A DNA stretch of 64,000 bases, taken from positions 40,054 to 104,053 of the forward strand of contig NOWV01000230.1 in NCBI GenBank assembly GCA_003344405.1, written 5' to 3'. The stretch is from Trichoplax sp. H2. Its lineage: Eukaryota > Placozoa > Uniplacotomia > Trichoplacea. Under the pieces are notes generated by a model. That model saw only the letters and a list, made by a program, of their open reading frames with translations. It was not told where the DNA came from and made no database searches. Positions 28,501-38,149 of the stretch are shown piece after piece (position 1 is the first letter of the stretch; every line of letters starts with the position of its first letter). A program made the translations under genes and the position numbers.

Positions 28501-31500
28501 TTTTAGGCGTGTTTATTTACAACATTAGTAGCTCCTTTGGAATTCATGCTAACATTTCGTTTTCGGATGAATCAAATTTGGCCACTGGTATTGAATTAGT
28601 CATACCAGGATTAGCTGTCCAAAAGCATCAATGTAATAGCAAAAATTTTAATTATACTCGTATAATGAGTTAGAATGTGTTATCAGTGCAAGTAGTAGAT
28701 TGTATTAACTTTTTTCACGAGATGACTTTTAAATTTCAGTTACCAAATTGGTCATCGTCGTCTATCAAACTTTGAAAGATCTCATGCCGGCAACATTTTC
28801 GACGGATAGGTAATAAAACGCAACTACATAAGAATTAACATAGATACACTAATTTCCTTTGACTGGTGTGATAGATATTGTGAGGACTTTTATGTACAAT
28901 AATAAAACATTCACGACTCATCAATGACAGCCACTTTTATTTAAATTTTAATATATTTTGATTGGTAATTTATTAACGTAGCAGCAATAGCTCAGATAAA
29001 GCCGTCAGAGTCGTCAATTCTCATGTGTTCTCTGCATCATTGTATCCGAAAATATCGCAAAGCTTGTCCTTTCCAATTCGAATGACATTTATAAATGGAA
29101 ATGTAAGACTATCATTAACAAATCTATACCTTCTTTAATTCGCTTTACCGCTATAAATTGTACATCTTGCAAAATAGTATAAAAAGTATGTGCGATATGC
29201 CTTATTCGGTATTTCTAATGTATTTAGAAGATAAATAGCTGCTTAATATTTATATCTCAGATATGAATTATTAGTAGTTTCGTATAAATTGATTGCAAAT
29301 ATTTTAGAAATGCTTATGTTGACCTTCGTTACATGAATTTTAAAATACTTTATTTGTTGTAATTCTATTTTGTTATTGCCAAATTTGTCATTTTGAAATT
29401 TTATTACTTTATGTAACGTATAAAGGAAGCCCGTTTTAAATATTAAATTCCATTTGCCTTTAAAATATAGCCAATTGAAGCTGGAAATACTTCAATTCAA
29501 CGCTCATGTTCATTTTGGCAACCAAAATCAAGGTAGTATACTAGATTCATAAGCTTCAGCGACGATATAATAGAAATAAAATTGTGATAATATTGCCTTT
29601 GTCAGTGATTTATGATAGCAAACTTCGATCTTCTTAATGCTAAAAGTATTGGTGATATGTGTGAGTTACTACTCTTACAATATCTCGTAATGGAAATAGT
29701 TATATTACTTATTATTTAACAAGAGCTACTTATCATTATTTGGGACATTTAGTATTCGTGCATATTTATAATAACGTAGTTACTATCCACATTCATAGCT
29801 TGCTTGTCGTAAAATAATTGATGTGAAATTACCTTCATAGCCAATGCGGTTGGTCCCCATCAGGTTGCTGGATGGGTTCGGAATCGAATTCGACGCATAC
29901 CGTTTGCTATTGCAACCATACAACTACTTTTGCCAGCCTATACCATGATGTACAGGTAGTTCTTCAAGCAGTAAAGAATACGATTTTAAATAAATATTGA
30001 AATTTCAATTTTGCATAAAATTAATTAATTAAAAAGGTATTACTTAAGAAACTTTCTTTTAAAATGATGATTAATTTAACATAATTAATACTTAATGAAA
30101 ATGTAGGTAGTAAATTAAGTACTTGAATTTTTTAAATATACAAGTATTTAGATATATAAATTCTCTTGCCTGATCAAATTACTAGATTTCGAAGTTCCAA
30201 TTTGAAGTTATTACCTACGTTGGATGTGGTATTTCGTGTTTACTTCTAACTATTACAGCTGTCATATATCTTATTTTCTGGAGGTATGATCGGTAAAATT
30301 CTTGCAAGATAAATCTTTTGTTAATAGATTAAATTCAATCCTAAACGAGTCATAAGAATGGAAGCTACTTAAAAATTATTATTTTCCTAACTTAAAACTT
30401 TATATTATCCTATTTGTGAAAGATGGATGAAAGTAACATAGCACTGCATTTAAGCGTTGTATATCATTAGCGCTAATAGATTAATAAATTTCTTTAGATC
30501 AACCGTTAGATCTAGATCGTTTCAGTAGTATATAAATATTGATTCTTCTATACTTACTTGCTAGCTACTGCTATTTAATGTATTATGTACTTAACTTTAA
30601 TTGCTCAATTATATTAATTATAGGAAAAATAGGAAAACGCTTACATTTATAAATCTCAATATCTTTGTCTGGCTTTTGCTTGCTAATATAATTACCATTA
30701 TTGGATTACCGCATACTCAGCCAGCGGTAAATGAATCAGTGCGAGAAAGTTTCTGATATTAAAATATCGAAAATATTATTATAGACATCATGCCTGATGT
30801 ACGATGAAATTAATAGCCATAAAATTCAATAATGATTACCAAATAATATTCTTTTTAGCAACTGTGCGCCGGAATTGCAACACTCCTTCATTTTACCATA
30901 CTGGCAGCTTTTGCTTGGATGATGTGCCAGGCCATCCATCTAGTAATGCAATCAACTCGTAGATTAACGAAAAAGATGTACAAGCTGTACAGTTGCATTG
31001 GCTATAGTAAGTGTACTAGATCGAAATTGTACTTATTTTTGATACAGATATTTACAGTGCCATAACGCACAGTAGCTTGAAATTTTCATATTGCAATAGA
31101 GAATGATATAGATTGACCAATGAAATTTATAACCTGTTTTTTCTCACTAATAAACGCGTTCTTGTTCCCTAACTAGTTTTGCCATTAGTGGCAGCCGTTG
31201 CAACTGCTGTGGTGACAATTGTTCTGACGGGGATTAAGAATTATCTTACAGATAATGTGTAAGAATGTAAAATGTATAGCTCCTGATTGTTGTTCAATTA
31301 TAATTTATCTTTTAAGTAGCAGTAATTGCATATAATGCTTGAAATTCAATCATTACTATTTAGCTCATTTCACTATCGTATTTATATTGTTAAAAATGCC
31401 TAGGTGTTGGTTAAGAAGTAAACCGCTCATAATTTCTGGATTTATTGGCTTGACTCTGTCTATGACGCTCGTAAGAAATATTCTATTCTTTCAGTTATAG

Positions 31501-33419
31501 TATTTGATAAAAACCTCCTTTAATTTTCCTGTTTAGCTAAGTAACTGCCATACTTTAAAACCATTTTTGAAAATAATAGCTGTGTATCAGAGGCTATAAT
31601 CTAATATAAGCAAACATTTTTAAGTCATCCATTTTAATTGCTTATACAATATTATTACTTAAAAGTTCAATTAGTGATGTTATCAAAATAAACAAAAGAT
31701 CTAGTACTAAACGTACTGGAAATTTTTGATATAAAAATAGCCAATTGTAAGTTCATAGGTTGGACGTACTGATTTATCCATTCTAAGACTGGATGTCCTT
31801 TGAATTTTTGTAAAACTTAAGAAATCAATGTTTTTCTATGACCAAATATCAAATAGATAACTATAATGGCAATTATACTTGCCAGTAAGAATTTTAGAAA
31901 TGCGAAAAGTGAAAATCTAGAGAAGGGACAGGAAGAGTTTTCTATTTATAAGTCAGTATCGCGAGTGCTTGCTGTTTTATAGTTTATACTAAGATTCAAT
32001 GAATTATTAAGATTAACTAGTATCCTAATATATTCGCTTCATTTATTTGGGTTCATAGGCATTATCTGATCAGGGCCTTTTTTCTGCTCTTATTGATAGC
32101 TGTTGGTTGGACTTTATTTGTTTTGTTCATCATATATAATCATATCATATTGCAATATGCCTTCGCAATTCTTAGTTTTCTACAGGTATTGGATTAATTT
32201 GGAACTTTTCTTTTTCTTTATTGATTTCTTTAACTAATTTAAAGCTGACTATTATTATGAATGCCATACATAGATATTTAGACTTTAGGAGTTGTAAATA
32301 TGTAGACAATTTAATTCGCGCACTAGATTACTTCACAATATATTAACAATATTTTATCAATTAGGGACTGTATGTATTTGTATTTTATGGCATTCAAAAG
32401 ATAATTCTGAAAAATGATGATTGGGTAAATGCAGCACTTAAACGTAGCAAATAGTTTTATTTCTTAAATTGAAATTTACTAAAACTACGACAATAATAAA
32501 GTATTGAAATACTACGTACTAAAATTATGCTGAGCATGAATTAATTTTTATTAAAATTCATCAAATAGGAGAAATCATCAGTAAAGACTATGGATACAGG
32601 TCGCGGTGATTCTTTTACATCCAGAAGGTATTGCGATTTATTCTGACTCATTAAAATAAATTGGAGTTATTTTCATACGGTGCAAGGCTTTCGCTTCAGC
32701 TATTCCTTAAAATGTGATAACTATTCATCGTACGAATGGTTACATTATTTTAGTAGTAGTAATAAACAATAACATTATTCTATAGTCTGTACAAAGCATT
32801 TATTACTGTTTGATGTTGTAATCACGTTAGCTTAGCTTGTATTCTTACTGGCGAAGTTCATGTATTCGATAAATGTCTACAGTTTTAAGAGGATCGTTCA
32901 GCTAACTAAATAATTTTAAACTTAGCTGTGCGGTACTCTTATGACTTATATTACAGTACTTGATAGTAGTTACCTAAATAAGTATTAGCCCATTAAAAGA
33001 TGGAATAAACCTATTAAAGTGCTTCTAAATTAGTTTAGGATATACTTCATAGCGGCATAAATATTTCCTTTCTAAGCTACTTTATAATGCAGTTAATAAT
33101 TACTACTCGAATACCTTTATGATTAGAAAAACTGGGCCACCAGAGCCAGATTCTATTAATGTTTACGAAGATACTGATGTAAATAACGTTGCTTACGAGG
33201 AAGTAATGGCAAGTAGAAACATTAGACACATTCATGATGTAATTTATTCATTATAAATACGCTCACTACCTAAATTTTCCTATTTTACAAATGGAGTGTA
33301 AATATGTGTACTGTACGTTAACAATTAATTTATACGCACTTTATCGTAACCATGATTTTTTACCACTGATACAGATTGAAACTCCACCATCAAGTATGGA
33401 AGATTCGGTCCGGTTTTAA
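13076..33419 (+). CDS. Giant adhesion G-protein-coupled receptor with Ig, IgGFc-binding-like, FN3, HRM, GAIN and 7TM domains
   Basis: My exon model: 13076-13145, 13263-13547, 14121-15392, 15891-16178, 17132-18406, 19112-19399, 19532-19777, 20005-20301, 20407-20721, 20938-21243, 22244-22540, 23020-23316, 23795-24091, 24949-25245, 25377-25679, 25777-25847, 25947-26193, 26304-26606, 26680-26955, 27007-27144, 27322-27428, 27525-27692, 27931-27999, 28151-28259, 28507-28632, 28740-28809, 28982-29102, 29471-29532, 29841-29955, 30186-30283, 30624-30726, 30859-31006, 31177-31258, 31404-31470, 31857-31951, 32059-32185, 32365-32424, 32569-32627, 33127-33202, 33375-33419. All joins are GT-AG and the summed length is 9,075 nt, an unbroken frame of about 3,024 residues. 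All ectodomain exons up to HRM are bounded by phase-1 introns (one FN3 is split by an extra phase-0 intron). The GAIN/7TM part uses mixed phases. It is a cell-surface class B2 receptor; the ligand is unknown. A few short exons in GAIN may be missed or mis-bounded, and automatic annotation may split the gene. Confidence 0.82.
14121..15392 (+). CDS. Receptor exon 3: IgGFc-binding-protein-type N-terminal domain, copy 1
   Basis: A single 1,272-bp exon encodes a ~424-residue domain resembling the N-terminal region of IgG-Fc-binding protein (FCGBP, Pfam IgGFc_binding). Recognisable marks are RGREFYISF at the start, VIRIVSD-like text before the strand-rich middle (IIRIVSDQEIKVTAY), SDLTGTIMQSNETVAIFSGNE with a following Cys, and RVIAAYDNTTV. 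It is framed by phase-1 introns, so the domain moves as a single exon cassette. It lies between Ig1 and Ig2 of the receptor. In known FCGBP-type proteins this domain is extracellular and mucin-associated; binding to IgG is not implied in an animal without immunoglobulins. Confidence 0.8.
15891..16178 (+). CDS. Receptor exon 4: second Ig domain
   Basis: A 288-bp exon, phase 1 at both ends (TTTTTAG|TT ... TTT G|GTAAAG). It encodes an I-set Ig domain with Cys in LECTGI, Trp in LVWLKNG, and second Cys in GTYQCQFSN. It has no ATG after its first codons, so it is only found by splice-site reading. The preceding intron (15393-15890) contains an AT-rich stretch with short (TA)n at about 15478-15492. 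Confidence 0.8.
17132..18406 (+). CDS. Receptor exon 5: IgGFc-binding-protein-type domain, copy 2
   Basis: A 1,275-bp exon, phase 1 at both ends, encodes a ~425-residue paralogue of exon 3. Both copies keep SRGRDF/NRGREF at the start, FYGKKYVAATYVP / LYGKKYVIATYKP, DLTGTVIESDKGVAVITGNQ followed by CANVP, and YRVIAAYDNTVV. Similarity is clear but divergence is high, so the duplication is old. The apparent open frame starting at 17056 includes intron; the real exon begins after the acceptor at 17130-17131. Confidence 0.8.
19112..20301 (+). CDS. Receptor exons 6-8: three consecutive Ig domains
   Basis: Exons 19112-19399, 19532-19777 and 20005-20301, each phase 1-1, encode Ig3, Ig4 and Ig5. Each has the Cys...Trp...Y-x-C pattern. 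Ig3: LNCTGI, VTWLKNG, YQCRYSN. Ig4: LSCYAI, ITWMKFG, GDYRCTLSN. Ig5: LQCQGS, ISWLKNN, YRCRVYN. Introns are short (132 and 227 bp). Ig4 is the shortest at 82 residues and lacks part of the C-D region. Confidence 0.8.
20407..21243 (+). CDS. Receptor exons 9-10: FN3 domains 1 and 2
   Basis: Two fibronectin type III domains, exons 20407-20721 and 20938-21243, both phase 1-1. FN3-1 opens DPPNPVRNLS, has the core Trp in VSWLPP, and ends with the usual YYLRIWANNVIG strand. FN3-2 has INWKPPVITNG and YYYQIIPYN; it is more divergent from the later FN3 units. Confidence 0.75.
21720..22150. repeat. Degenerate tandem duplication in receptor intron
   Basis: Inside the 1-kb intron 21244-22243, a unit of about 230 bp is present twice. 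'aaggattactacatagtatcatta' at about 21731 matches 'aaggattattatatagtatcatta' at about 21960. Both are followed by 'a.atttagtaaa.gaaaat' and then 'ttgctta....caattg' text. No coding potential is seen. Confidence 0.55.
22244..22540 (+). CDS. Receptor exon 11: FN3 domain 3
   Basis: A 297-bp phase 1-1 exon with PTAYPRNITL at the start, the core Trp in SLLWHTIPLSDHNG, and TYKIIMSAATFVGYGPESP near the end. It starts without an ATG and would be missed by ATG-based open-frame calling. Its closest relatives are the FN3 units at 24949 and 25377. Confidence 0.75.
22811..24360 (+). repeat. Near-perfect 775-bp tandem duplication carrying an FN3 exon
   Basis: Unit 1 (22811-23585) and unit 2 (23586-24360) abut directly and differ at only a handful of positions, including one-base length changes in A-runs that cancel out. 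Each unit holds intron sequence, one complete FN3 exon and the 5' half of a decayed FN3 exon. The join at 23585/23586 is clean: 'ctccagca' runs into 'gtcaatcct'. The encoded FN3 domains are identical in all 94 residues compared. Confidence 0.95.
23020..24091 (+). CDS. Receptor exons 12-13: FN3 domains 4 and 5 (identical twins)
   Basis: Exons 23020-23316 and 23795-24091, both phase 1-1, encode the same FN3 domain (SFYPLEVNATAIS start, INVTWKPPPMLHRNG core, FTNYSITLKAATIIGFGP). They are offset by exactly 775 bp because they lie in the two copies of the tandem duplication. The symmetric phase means either one or both can be included without breaking the frame. The second could instead be an assembly artefact of a repeat or a haplotype difference. 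Confidence 0.75.
24186..24485 (+). pseudogene. Decayed FN3 exon (pseudo-exon) in receptor intron
   Basis: After the acceptor-like 'gttag' at 24181-24185, the frame begins VPQSYHRNIS, typical of these FN3 exons, but reaches a stop about 20 codons in. From about 24255 a good FN3 second half (PLSLTDRNGIIISYRIHYNS ... YTQYFSTVEAVTSVGF) runs in a different frame to GCAG|GTTGCT. So the exon has a stop and a frameshift and should be skipped. Its 5' part is also present at 23410-23585 in the first duplicated unit, where it is truncated by the duplication junction. Confidence 0.7.
24949..26606 (+). CDS. Receptor exons 14-18: FN3 domains 6 to 9
   Basis: FN3-6 is 24949-25245 and FN3-7 is 25377-25679. 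FN3-8 is split over 25777-25847 and 25947-26193 by a phase-0 intron just after the core Trp. FN3-9 is 26304-26606. Core motifs are VNWQPLTFSDRNG, VSWQALSERDWNG, IQWQ|VIQERNRNG and VSWTMPPVIHHNG. All outer boundaries are phase 1. The intron splitting FN3-8 is the only intra-domain intron in the FN3 array and breaks the one-exon-one-domain rule. Confidence 0.75.
26680..26955 (+). CDS. Receptor exon 19: sixth Ig domain
   Basis: A 276-bp phase 1-1 exon: I-set Ig with LECRAT, VQWKKDG and GDSGSYQCQFTN. It sits directly before the HRM domain, so the order is FN3 array then a membrane-proximal Ig. This is a common arrangement just ahead of the HRM/GAIN module in adhesion GPCRs. Confidence 0.8.
27007..27428 (+). 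CDS. Receptor exons 20-21: hormone-receptor-like (HRM) domain
   Basis: Exons 27007-27144 (phase 1-1) and 27322-27428 (phase 1 to 0). The pattern matches HRM domains of class B GPCRs: Cys in GFCLGE, then RWAKTGAGQIATAACP (W-x-x-T-x-x-G-x-x-A-x-x-x-C-P), then GNATRLCKLG, and W-x-P with a last Cys in SSWEPVDTTGC. This domain bridges ectodomain and GAIN in many adhesion GPCRs. Confidence 0.75.
27525..29955 (+). CDS. Receptor exons 22-30: GAIN domain and GPS autoproteolysis site
   Basis: Exons 27525-27692, 27931-27999, 28151-28259, 28507-28632, 28740-28809, 28982-29102, 29471-29532 and 29841-29955. GAIN-like text includes SNLFNVRNKEGW (helical subdomain A) and KLVIVVYQTLKDLMP and VVNSHVFSASLYP (subdomain B). 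The GPS spans the last two exons: Cys in SCSFWQP, then CGWSPSGCWM, then VCYCNHTTTFASL. All four GPS cysteines and both Trp are present. Cleavage would fall after His-Thr in NHT|T, a variant of the usual HL|T or HL|S. An extra candidate mini-exon at 27820-27847 breaks the frame and was left out. Confidence 0.75.
30186..32424 (+). CDS. Receptor exons 31-38: seven-transmembrane domain
   Basis: TM1 is in 30186-30283 (ITYVGCGISCLLLTITAVIY), TM2 in 30624-30726, TM3 in 30859-31006 (HFTILAAFAWMMCQAIHLV, the class B2 signature), TM4 in 31177-31258, and the extracellular-loop CWL motif in 31404-31470. TM5 runs into 31857-31951, TM6 is in 32059-32185 (RAFFLLLIAVGWTLFV), and TM7 in 32365-32424 (GLYVFVFYGIQ, matching the usual GLFIFIFY). 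The donor at 31951 (AA|GTCAGT) is chosen because it alone keeps the frame into TM6. All conserved class markers are present, so this should be a functional adhesion GPCR. Confidence 0.85.
32569..33419 (+). CDS. Receptor exons 39-41: short cytoplasmic tail
   Basis: Exons 32569-32627, 33127-33202 and 33375-33419 encode about 59 residues rich in Ser, Thr, Asp and Glu, ending SSMEDSVRF and stop TAA at 33417. A VYEDTD stretch contains a possible Tyr phosphorylation site. The last residues do not match a strict class I PDZ ligand. Splice phases (0-2, 2-0, 0) close the frame exactly, which supports these small exons. Confidence 0.6.
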
Positions 33420-36400
33420 TATTTTGTTCCACCTGAAATCGTATGATAGCAAAATTGACGGAGAAAGTGTTTGTCTTTATTAAAATTTTTTGCTACTCCT
33501 TCTCTCATAAATATTATAAATCAAACTAAATTTTTTAAATAGAATTTTTCTTATCGTAAACTAAAAATTTCATTCATACATTCTAATAACAATTATTATT
33601 ATAGCGCTGTATAAATTCGATATCATTTGTTCGCACCTACAATTTTCCTAAAACAGTATGTCTTAATATGTAAACGTAAATATTTTTACCCGACGTATTT
33701 TTCTGTAGTTAATCTGTATTTCTAAAATAGCAATATTAAGCTTCCATTACTCTATCACCATTTACTAGTATGCTTTTACCTGCTTACTCTGGTTATTTTT
33801 ACTAATAGCTATTCTTGGGGGGGGGAATATTTCTGCCATAGCATTATTAAATGGTTGTAGTAACGTAACCATTAGCTTTTGATGGTATCATGATTACTTA
33901 TAATACTGAAATGGGCTTCTTAATAATTACGTCCCGTAGTGGCATCGATCTTAGTGACACAGTTTATATTATTATTAGCAATCCTCGCTCTAATCGTGAT
34001 GTATTTCAATTCCAAGAGTTTAGCTTTATGAAATTTTAAGTCTGAACATAATTATGAGTAGTTTTAAAATATACACTTATGCTCTTATGTATGTGCATCG
34101 ATAATTTTATGGAATAAAAATTTTTAATATCCAGGGTAATGATTAAGATTCATAATTTTGTTATCGAAATAATGGTTCTTATTAGGCATTCATCAGACAT
34201 GAAAATTTCTAAATTTTTAGGTAAAAGTTTTTCAAGTAATTTTGTATTTCTGAGACATTTTAGGAAACTTTTACGTTATTTAATTCTTTGTTTTGTTGAT
34301 GACTGAACTATTAATCCTCGAATTTATATAAATAATGAGTATGATTGCTAATCATTTCAGAACAATTCTCAGGCATAAGGCATCTTTTTATTCGAACATA
34401 AACTTTAGATAAAGAATTCTTATTACGCTGTCGTATTCGATATTAAGTACTGAAATATAAGTAGGCATAAATAGCTACAGTACCCTATGCCCTCACTTCT
34501 TCAATAGAATGGTTAATTTATCTTACTAATTCCGTTAATCTATCATTATAATCAGGTTCAACATTTCTAAGGTAATGCCATGACTTGAACTATATCGCGT
34601 GAATATAGTAATCTGTATTTATATTTATCACATTCATTGCACAACTAATTTCGCACATTTTAAGACGCATGAAAATTGATTATAATAATAAAGGAATTTG
34701 TGATCGTTAGTTGGAATTGATCCAGGTTTAAAATGTCATATGAACATGAAAAACTAATTACCATACTTTGCGACTAGTCGTTTATTGCTATTATTTCTAT
34801 CTCATCTGCGTAGACTTAGTTCAGTACCGTTTTTAGCACAGGTCTTTAGTTACGTTTAACGCTATTTCAGTTTAAATTATATTGTAAATTCTAAATACTT
34901 AAAAGTGGAAATTTAATTTGATCTTAACTATATGCATGATGAATATGTTGTGTGCAACTTTTTAGTACTTATTAATATAATCCCATGGCTTTAATTTAAT
35001 TACTTGTAGTTGGCGTTAATTCCATTACCTATGTAGTCGTATTGCTTTTCGTACGAATTTGTACGGTATTAGTTGCTAGGATATCGCAAATTTAAGAAGG
35101 TTTAGTTTTAATTCTAACTATGTAAATAAATACAATCCCTCTAAAGTTTCTTAGAACTTTATCATATCTATATAGCATAACAAAATCTATTCTGTCTAGT
35201 TTACTCAACATGTAAATCACAGAGTAAATTTTATAGTAGCAGATTTTTTAAATAGTTTCCTTTCGGTTTGAAATGCTATGTAATAGGATAATAAACTCTG
35301 GTAGAATAGTAAATTTCTTTACAACAACAACAGATCTTACAAATCAAGGACTATGAACTAATTCTATAGATACAACGTAATTAATGAAAGAATACGTAGC
35401 CTAACACGTTGAAAAATAAGATTGCGAACATAATCATTTACACTTATTCAATTTAGAATGCAACCGACATTTTGTAATTAGACTTACCTTCACGTAAACG
35501 CAGCACAGATATTATTAGCTTTTTAAGCTTAAAAGTATAGTGAATTTCTCACATTGGCTTAGAAGATAATTGTATTTCAAACCTAAACGTGTAATAAGTT
35601 ACTTTAATTGTGATACTGTCTTCTAATATACTTACATGTAACATGAAACAGTTTTTGTTCTCATATCTCTCTGATGTACCATGGACTGCTAAAATAAAAT
35701 CTATGTACTTTTAGAATTGATGTAAATCTTATAATAGAAGCGAATCTACGCTAGTTTTACTCAGAATTGAGACTGCTCATATGCTGTTACCATCTTATTA
35801 GGTAATGAAAAATTCTAATCTTGCTTATTGCATTCTCATTCCATGTAAAAACTGTACTGCTGACTATTTTTAATATAATATCTTTTCAGAATTTATTGTT
35901 TAAATGCTAATAAAATAGAATATTTTTATAGGTTGCCTCAACGCTATCATAAGTTTTAAGTGTTAAGAAAATTAAGTACTCGCATGAAAGTGTGACTTAA
36001 TCAGGTTTCACTAAGTTTATCTTAGGTATGTATTCCATGGATATTACCTAATGGAAAAAATTACCACGCTGTAAATACAACTGATTTAAGGTGCTGATGC
36101 TTTAGATTTTTAAAACGAAAGAAAGATTTCTATATAGCACAGTATTTAATTAAAGATGTCTATAGCTGAGGAAAGTATTGGAAAGATCGTGAATATAAAA
36201 ATTTTAGGATTTTTATTTTGGATAACAGCATGATGGAAATGGATGATGATGACCGTTAACTTGCATATTCCAACATATTACCGAAATTGCACTTATTTTT
36301 TTAATAGCCATTGTAATTCATGCGGTGTGTTTATTCATGAAGAAAAAATCAAATGTAATATCATGCACATTAACATAAAACATCGCCATAATTAATTGTT

Positions 36401-36720
36401 GGTATGATGTAATAGTCTTGTTTCTATAGGGAATGGTTCGCTATCTGCTGCCACTGGGTTTGCTGGATTAGCACAACGGAAATTTAAGCTAATATTGTAC
36501 TTGTACAGTAGCACTGACCATTTTGCAAAAATTACTTAAATTGACGGATATAGGCGTTATAATTAAAAGAACTTTATTGTTCTATATGGATAGTCTAAGT
36601 CAAAATAAAACACGAAAATATACAGATGTGGATATTACTAAATTATCCTACGGTTCTTTTGTTGCGATCTTTATTTTAGAAATATTGTCGAAGTGACATT
36701 ACCGTTACTCATGCTGACAA
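33420..36720. other. Intergenic, no gene seen
   Basis: About 3.3 kb with no open frame above background, no duplicated block and no RNA signature. A run of nine G near 33818-33826 is the only compositional oddity. The first few hundred bases probably include the receptor 3' UTR. Confidence 0.5.
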
Positions 36721-36729
36721 ATCTCTTAC

Positions 36730-37130
36730 TTGAATAATTATAATTTTACCTACACGGATCATGTCGCTCCACAAATTGGTTATTCTTGTCACCAATGTCC
36801 AGTAGGCTATATAGTTGATGGTTCAAATGTTATGATTATGATGAATATGAAAATAATAAGCATTAATGTAGACAATCATGTTTTCATAAAGACGGCAGTT
36901 ATACGTTTAGCTGTTTACTTGGATATCAACCTGATAGGCATTATTTTTTGGGTAGATCTTTTCAAATCATCAGTGCTGGATCTATCAACGGAAATAAGGT
37001 AGGTAATCCCACTAATTTTGCCTTCTGCGATCAAACCACAAGATACCTCAAAATTGATGCAAAAAATGACGGAAGATATGGTTCTAACCGCTTCATTGAG
37101 TTGAGATCTATTAAAATTGTTTCACAATTA
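36730..37130 (+). pseudogene. Relic of an EGF-like / discoidin-like (F5/8C) protein
   Basis: Frame 1 reads YSCHQCPVGYIVDGSN. After a frameshift a calcium-binding-EGF-like stretch follows: DYDEYENN, a stop, then CRQSCFHKDGSYTFSC and LLGYQPD, where the first Cys of the D-x-D-E-C motif has become Tyr. It continues into FQIISAGSINGNK ... TTRYLKIDAKNDGRYGSNRFIELRSIKI, which resembles the end of a discoidin-like domain. The internal stop and frameshift indicate a decayed gene fragment. Without the frame break it could be mistaken for two small genes at 36730-37002 and 36948-37172. Confidence 0.45.
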
Positions 37131-37321
37131 ATAATAATTAGAAAAATAAGTTGGTACCTTGCTTTTCTGTAATTTTCAAATCAAAAAACCGAAGAAATTA
37201 ATCATTTTACAATTGAATGCAGTTATGAGGAAACTATATCAATGGCATTATCGGATATCATAATGAGAACTTATTTGACGAAAACAAGAGCCCTTTATTG
37301 TAATAAAGCGCTTTTTTTTAC

Positions 37322-37974
37322 TCAAGTGTAGAGTAATTCTTGTGTATAAGCTGGCTCAGATAGTATAACTCTAACCCTAGACCATCCCATTTTATCCAAA
37401 ACTGTTTTAATACTTGCGATCAAATGTCCTAATGAGTTTCCAAATACTTGTCGATCCGTAACATACTTGAAATATTCAAAAAGAACTTTAGGGTCCATTT
37501 GATCGCAGTATTGAAACAATTGTTGATAGAATGGGATGGCCTACCTAAGCCTAATCTAATCCTAAGGCTGTAAGTAATTGAAACCTTGATTGCTCCAAAT
37601 CATATTGGCCTAGCATACTGTGGCATAAAAGCGCCAGAGGTTGAACTACCGTATCGTGCCGACTGTTGGTAAAAGCCAGATTCGCTCTAACTTCGTTGTC
37701 ATGTTCTTGATTTTCTCGTAATGTACACAATTGACTCTAATTACCGATAGATGATTCGTTTACGAAAGACATGCTTATTTCCCCAATTTAGTTATTGGTG
37801 AAATTAATCCAATATAAAGCTCAAAGTTTTACCAAGAACGATAGCTATCAATTGATTCATTGATTCATGTGCAGTAGTCGTCCATGACAACAGCATTAGA
37901 CCGTACGGCACAATAATGCTTGTTGTCAGTTCAAAGTCCAACTTTGTTGACAGATTTGCCATCACATGCTCCAT
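37322..37974 (-). CDS. Unrecognised coding blocks on the minus strand (gene fragment or pseudogene)
   Basis: Three adjacent blocks read well on the minus strand. 37974-37804 begins with ATG (MEHVMANLSTKLDFELTT...). 37736-37551 is open from a possible acceptor (QLCTLRENQEHDNEVRANLAF ... QYDLEQSRFQLLTALGLD). 37549-37322 reads AIPFYQQLFQYCDQMDPK ... KMGWSRVRVILSEP and then stops. The text is protein-like, with mixed hydrophobic and charged helices, but I do not recognise the family. Splice phases between blocks do not join cleanly, so either small introns or frameshifts are involved. It would be transcribed divergently from the dehydrogenase gene at 38494. Confidence 0.4.
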
Positions 37975-38149
37975 CTATTTTTCTCTACTGATTTAAAGTA
38001 TTATAGTGGATAGCATACTATCGTCTTATTGTATCTGAAAGAGGTCCAAAAATGCTATAGGCTCTGCCCCTTACTCCATGTTGTCTTCTACCCGATCGAC
38101 TACTATCATGGCTAATAAAGCGAACATATGTAGGCAAGGGTGGCCGGCT

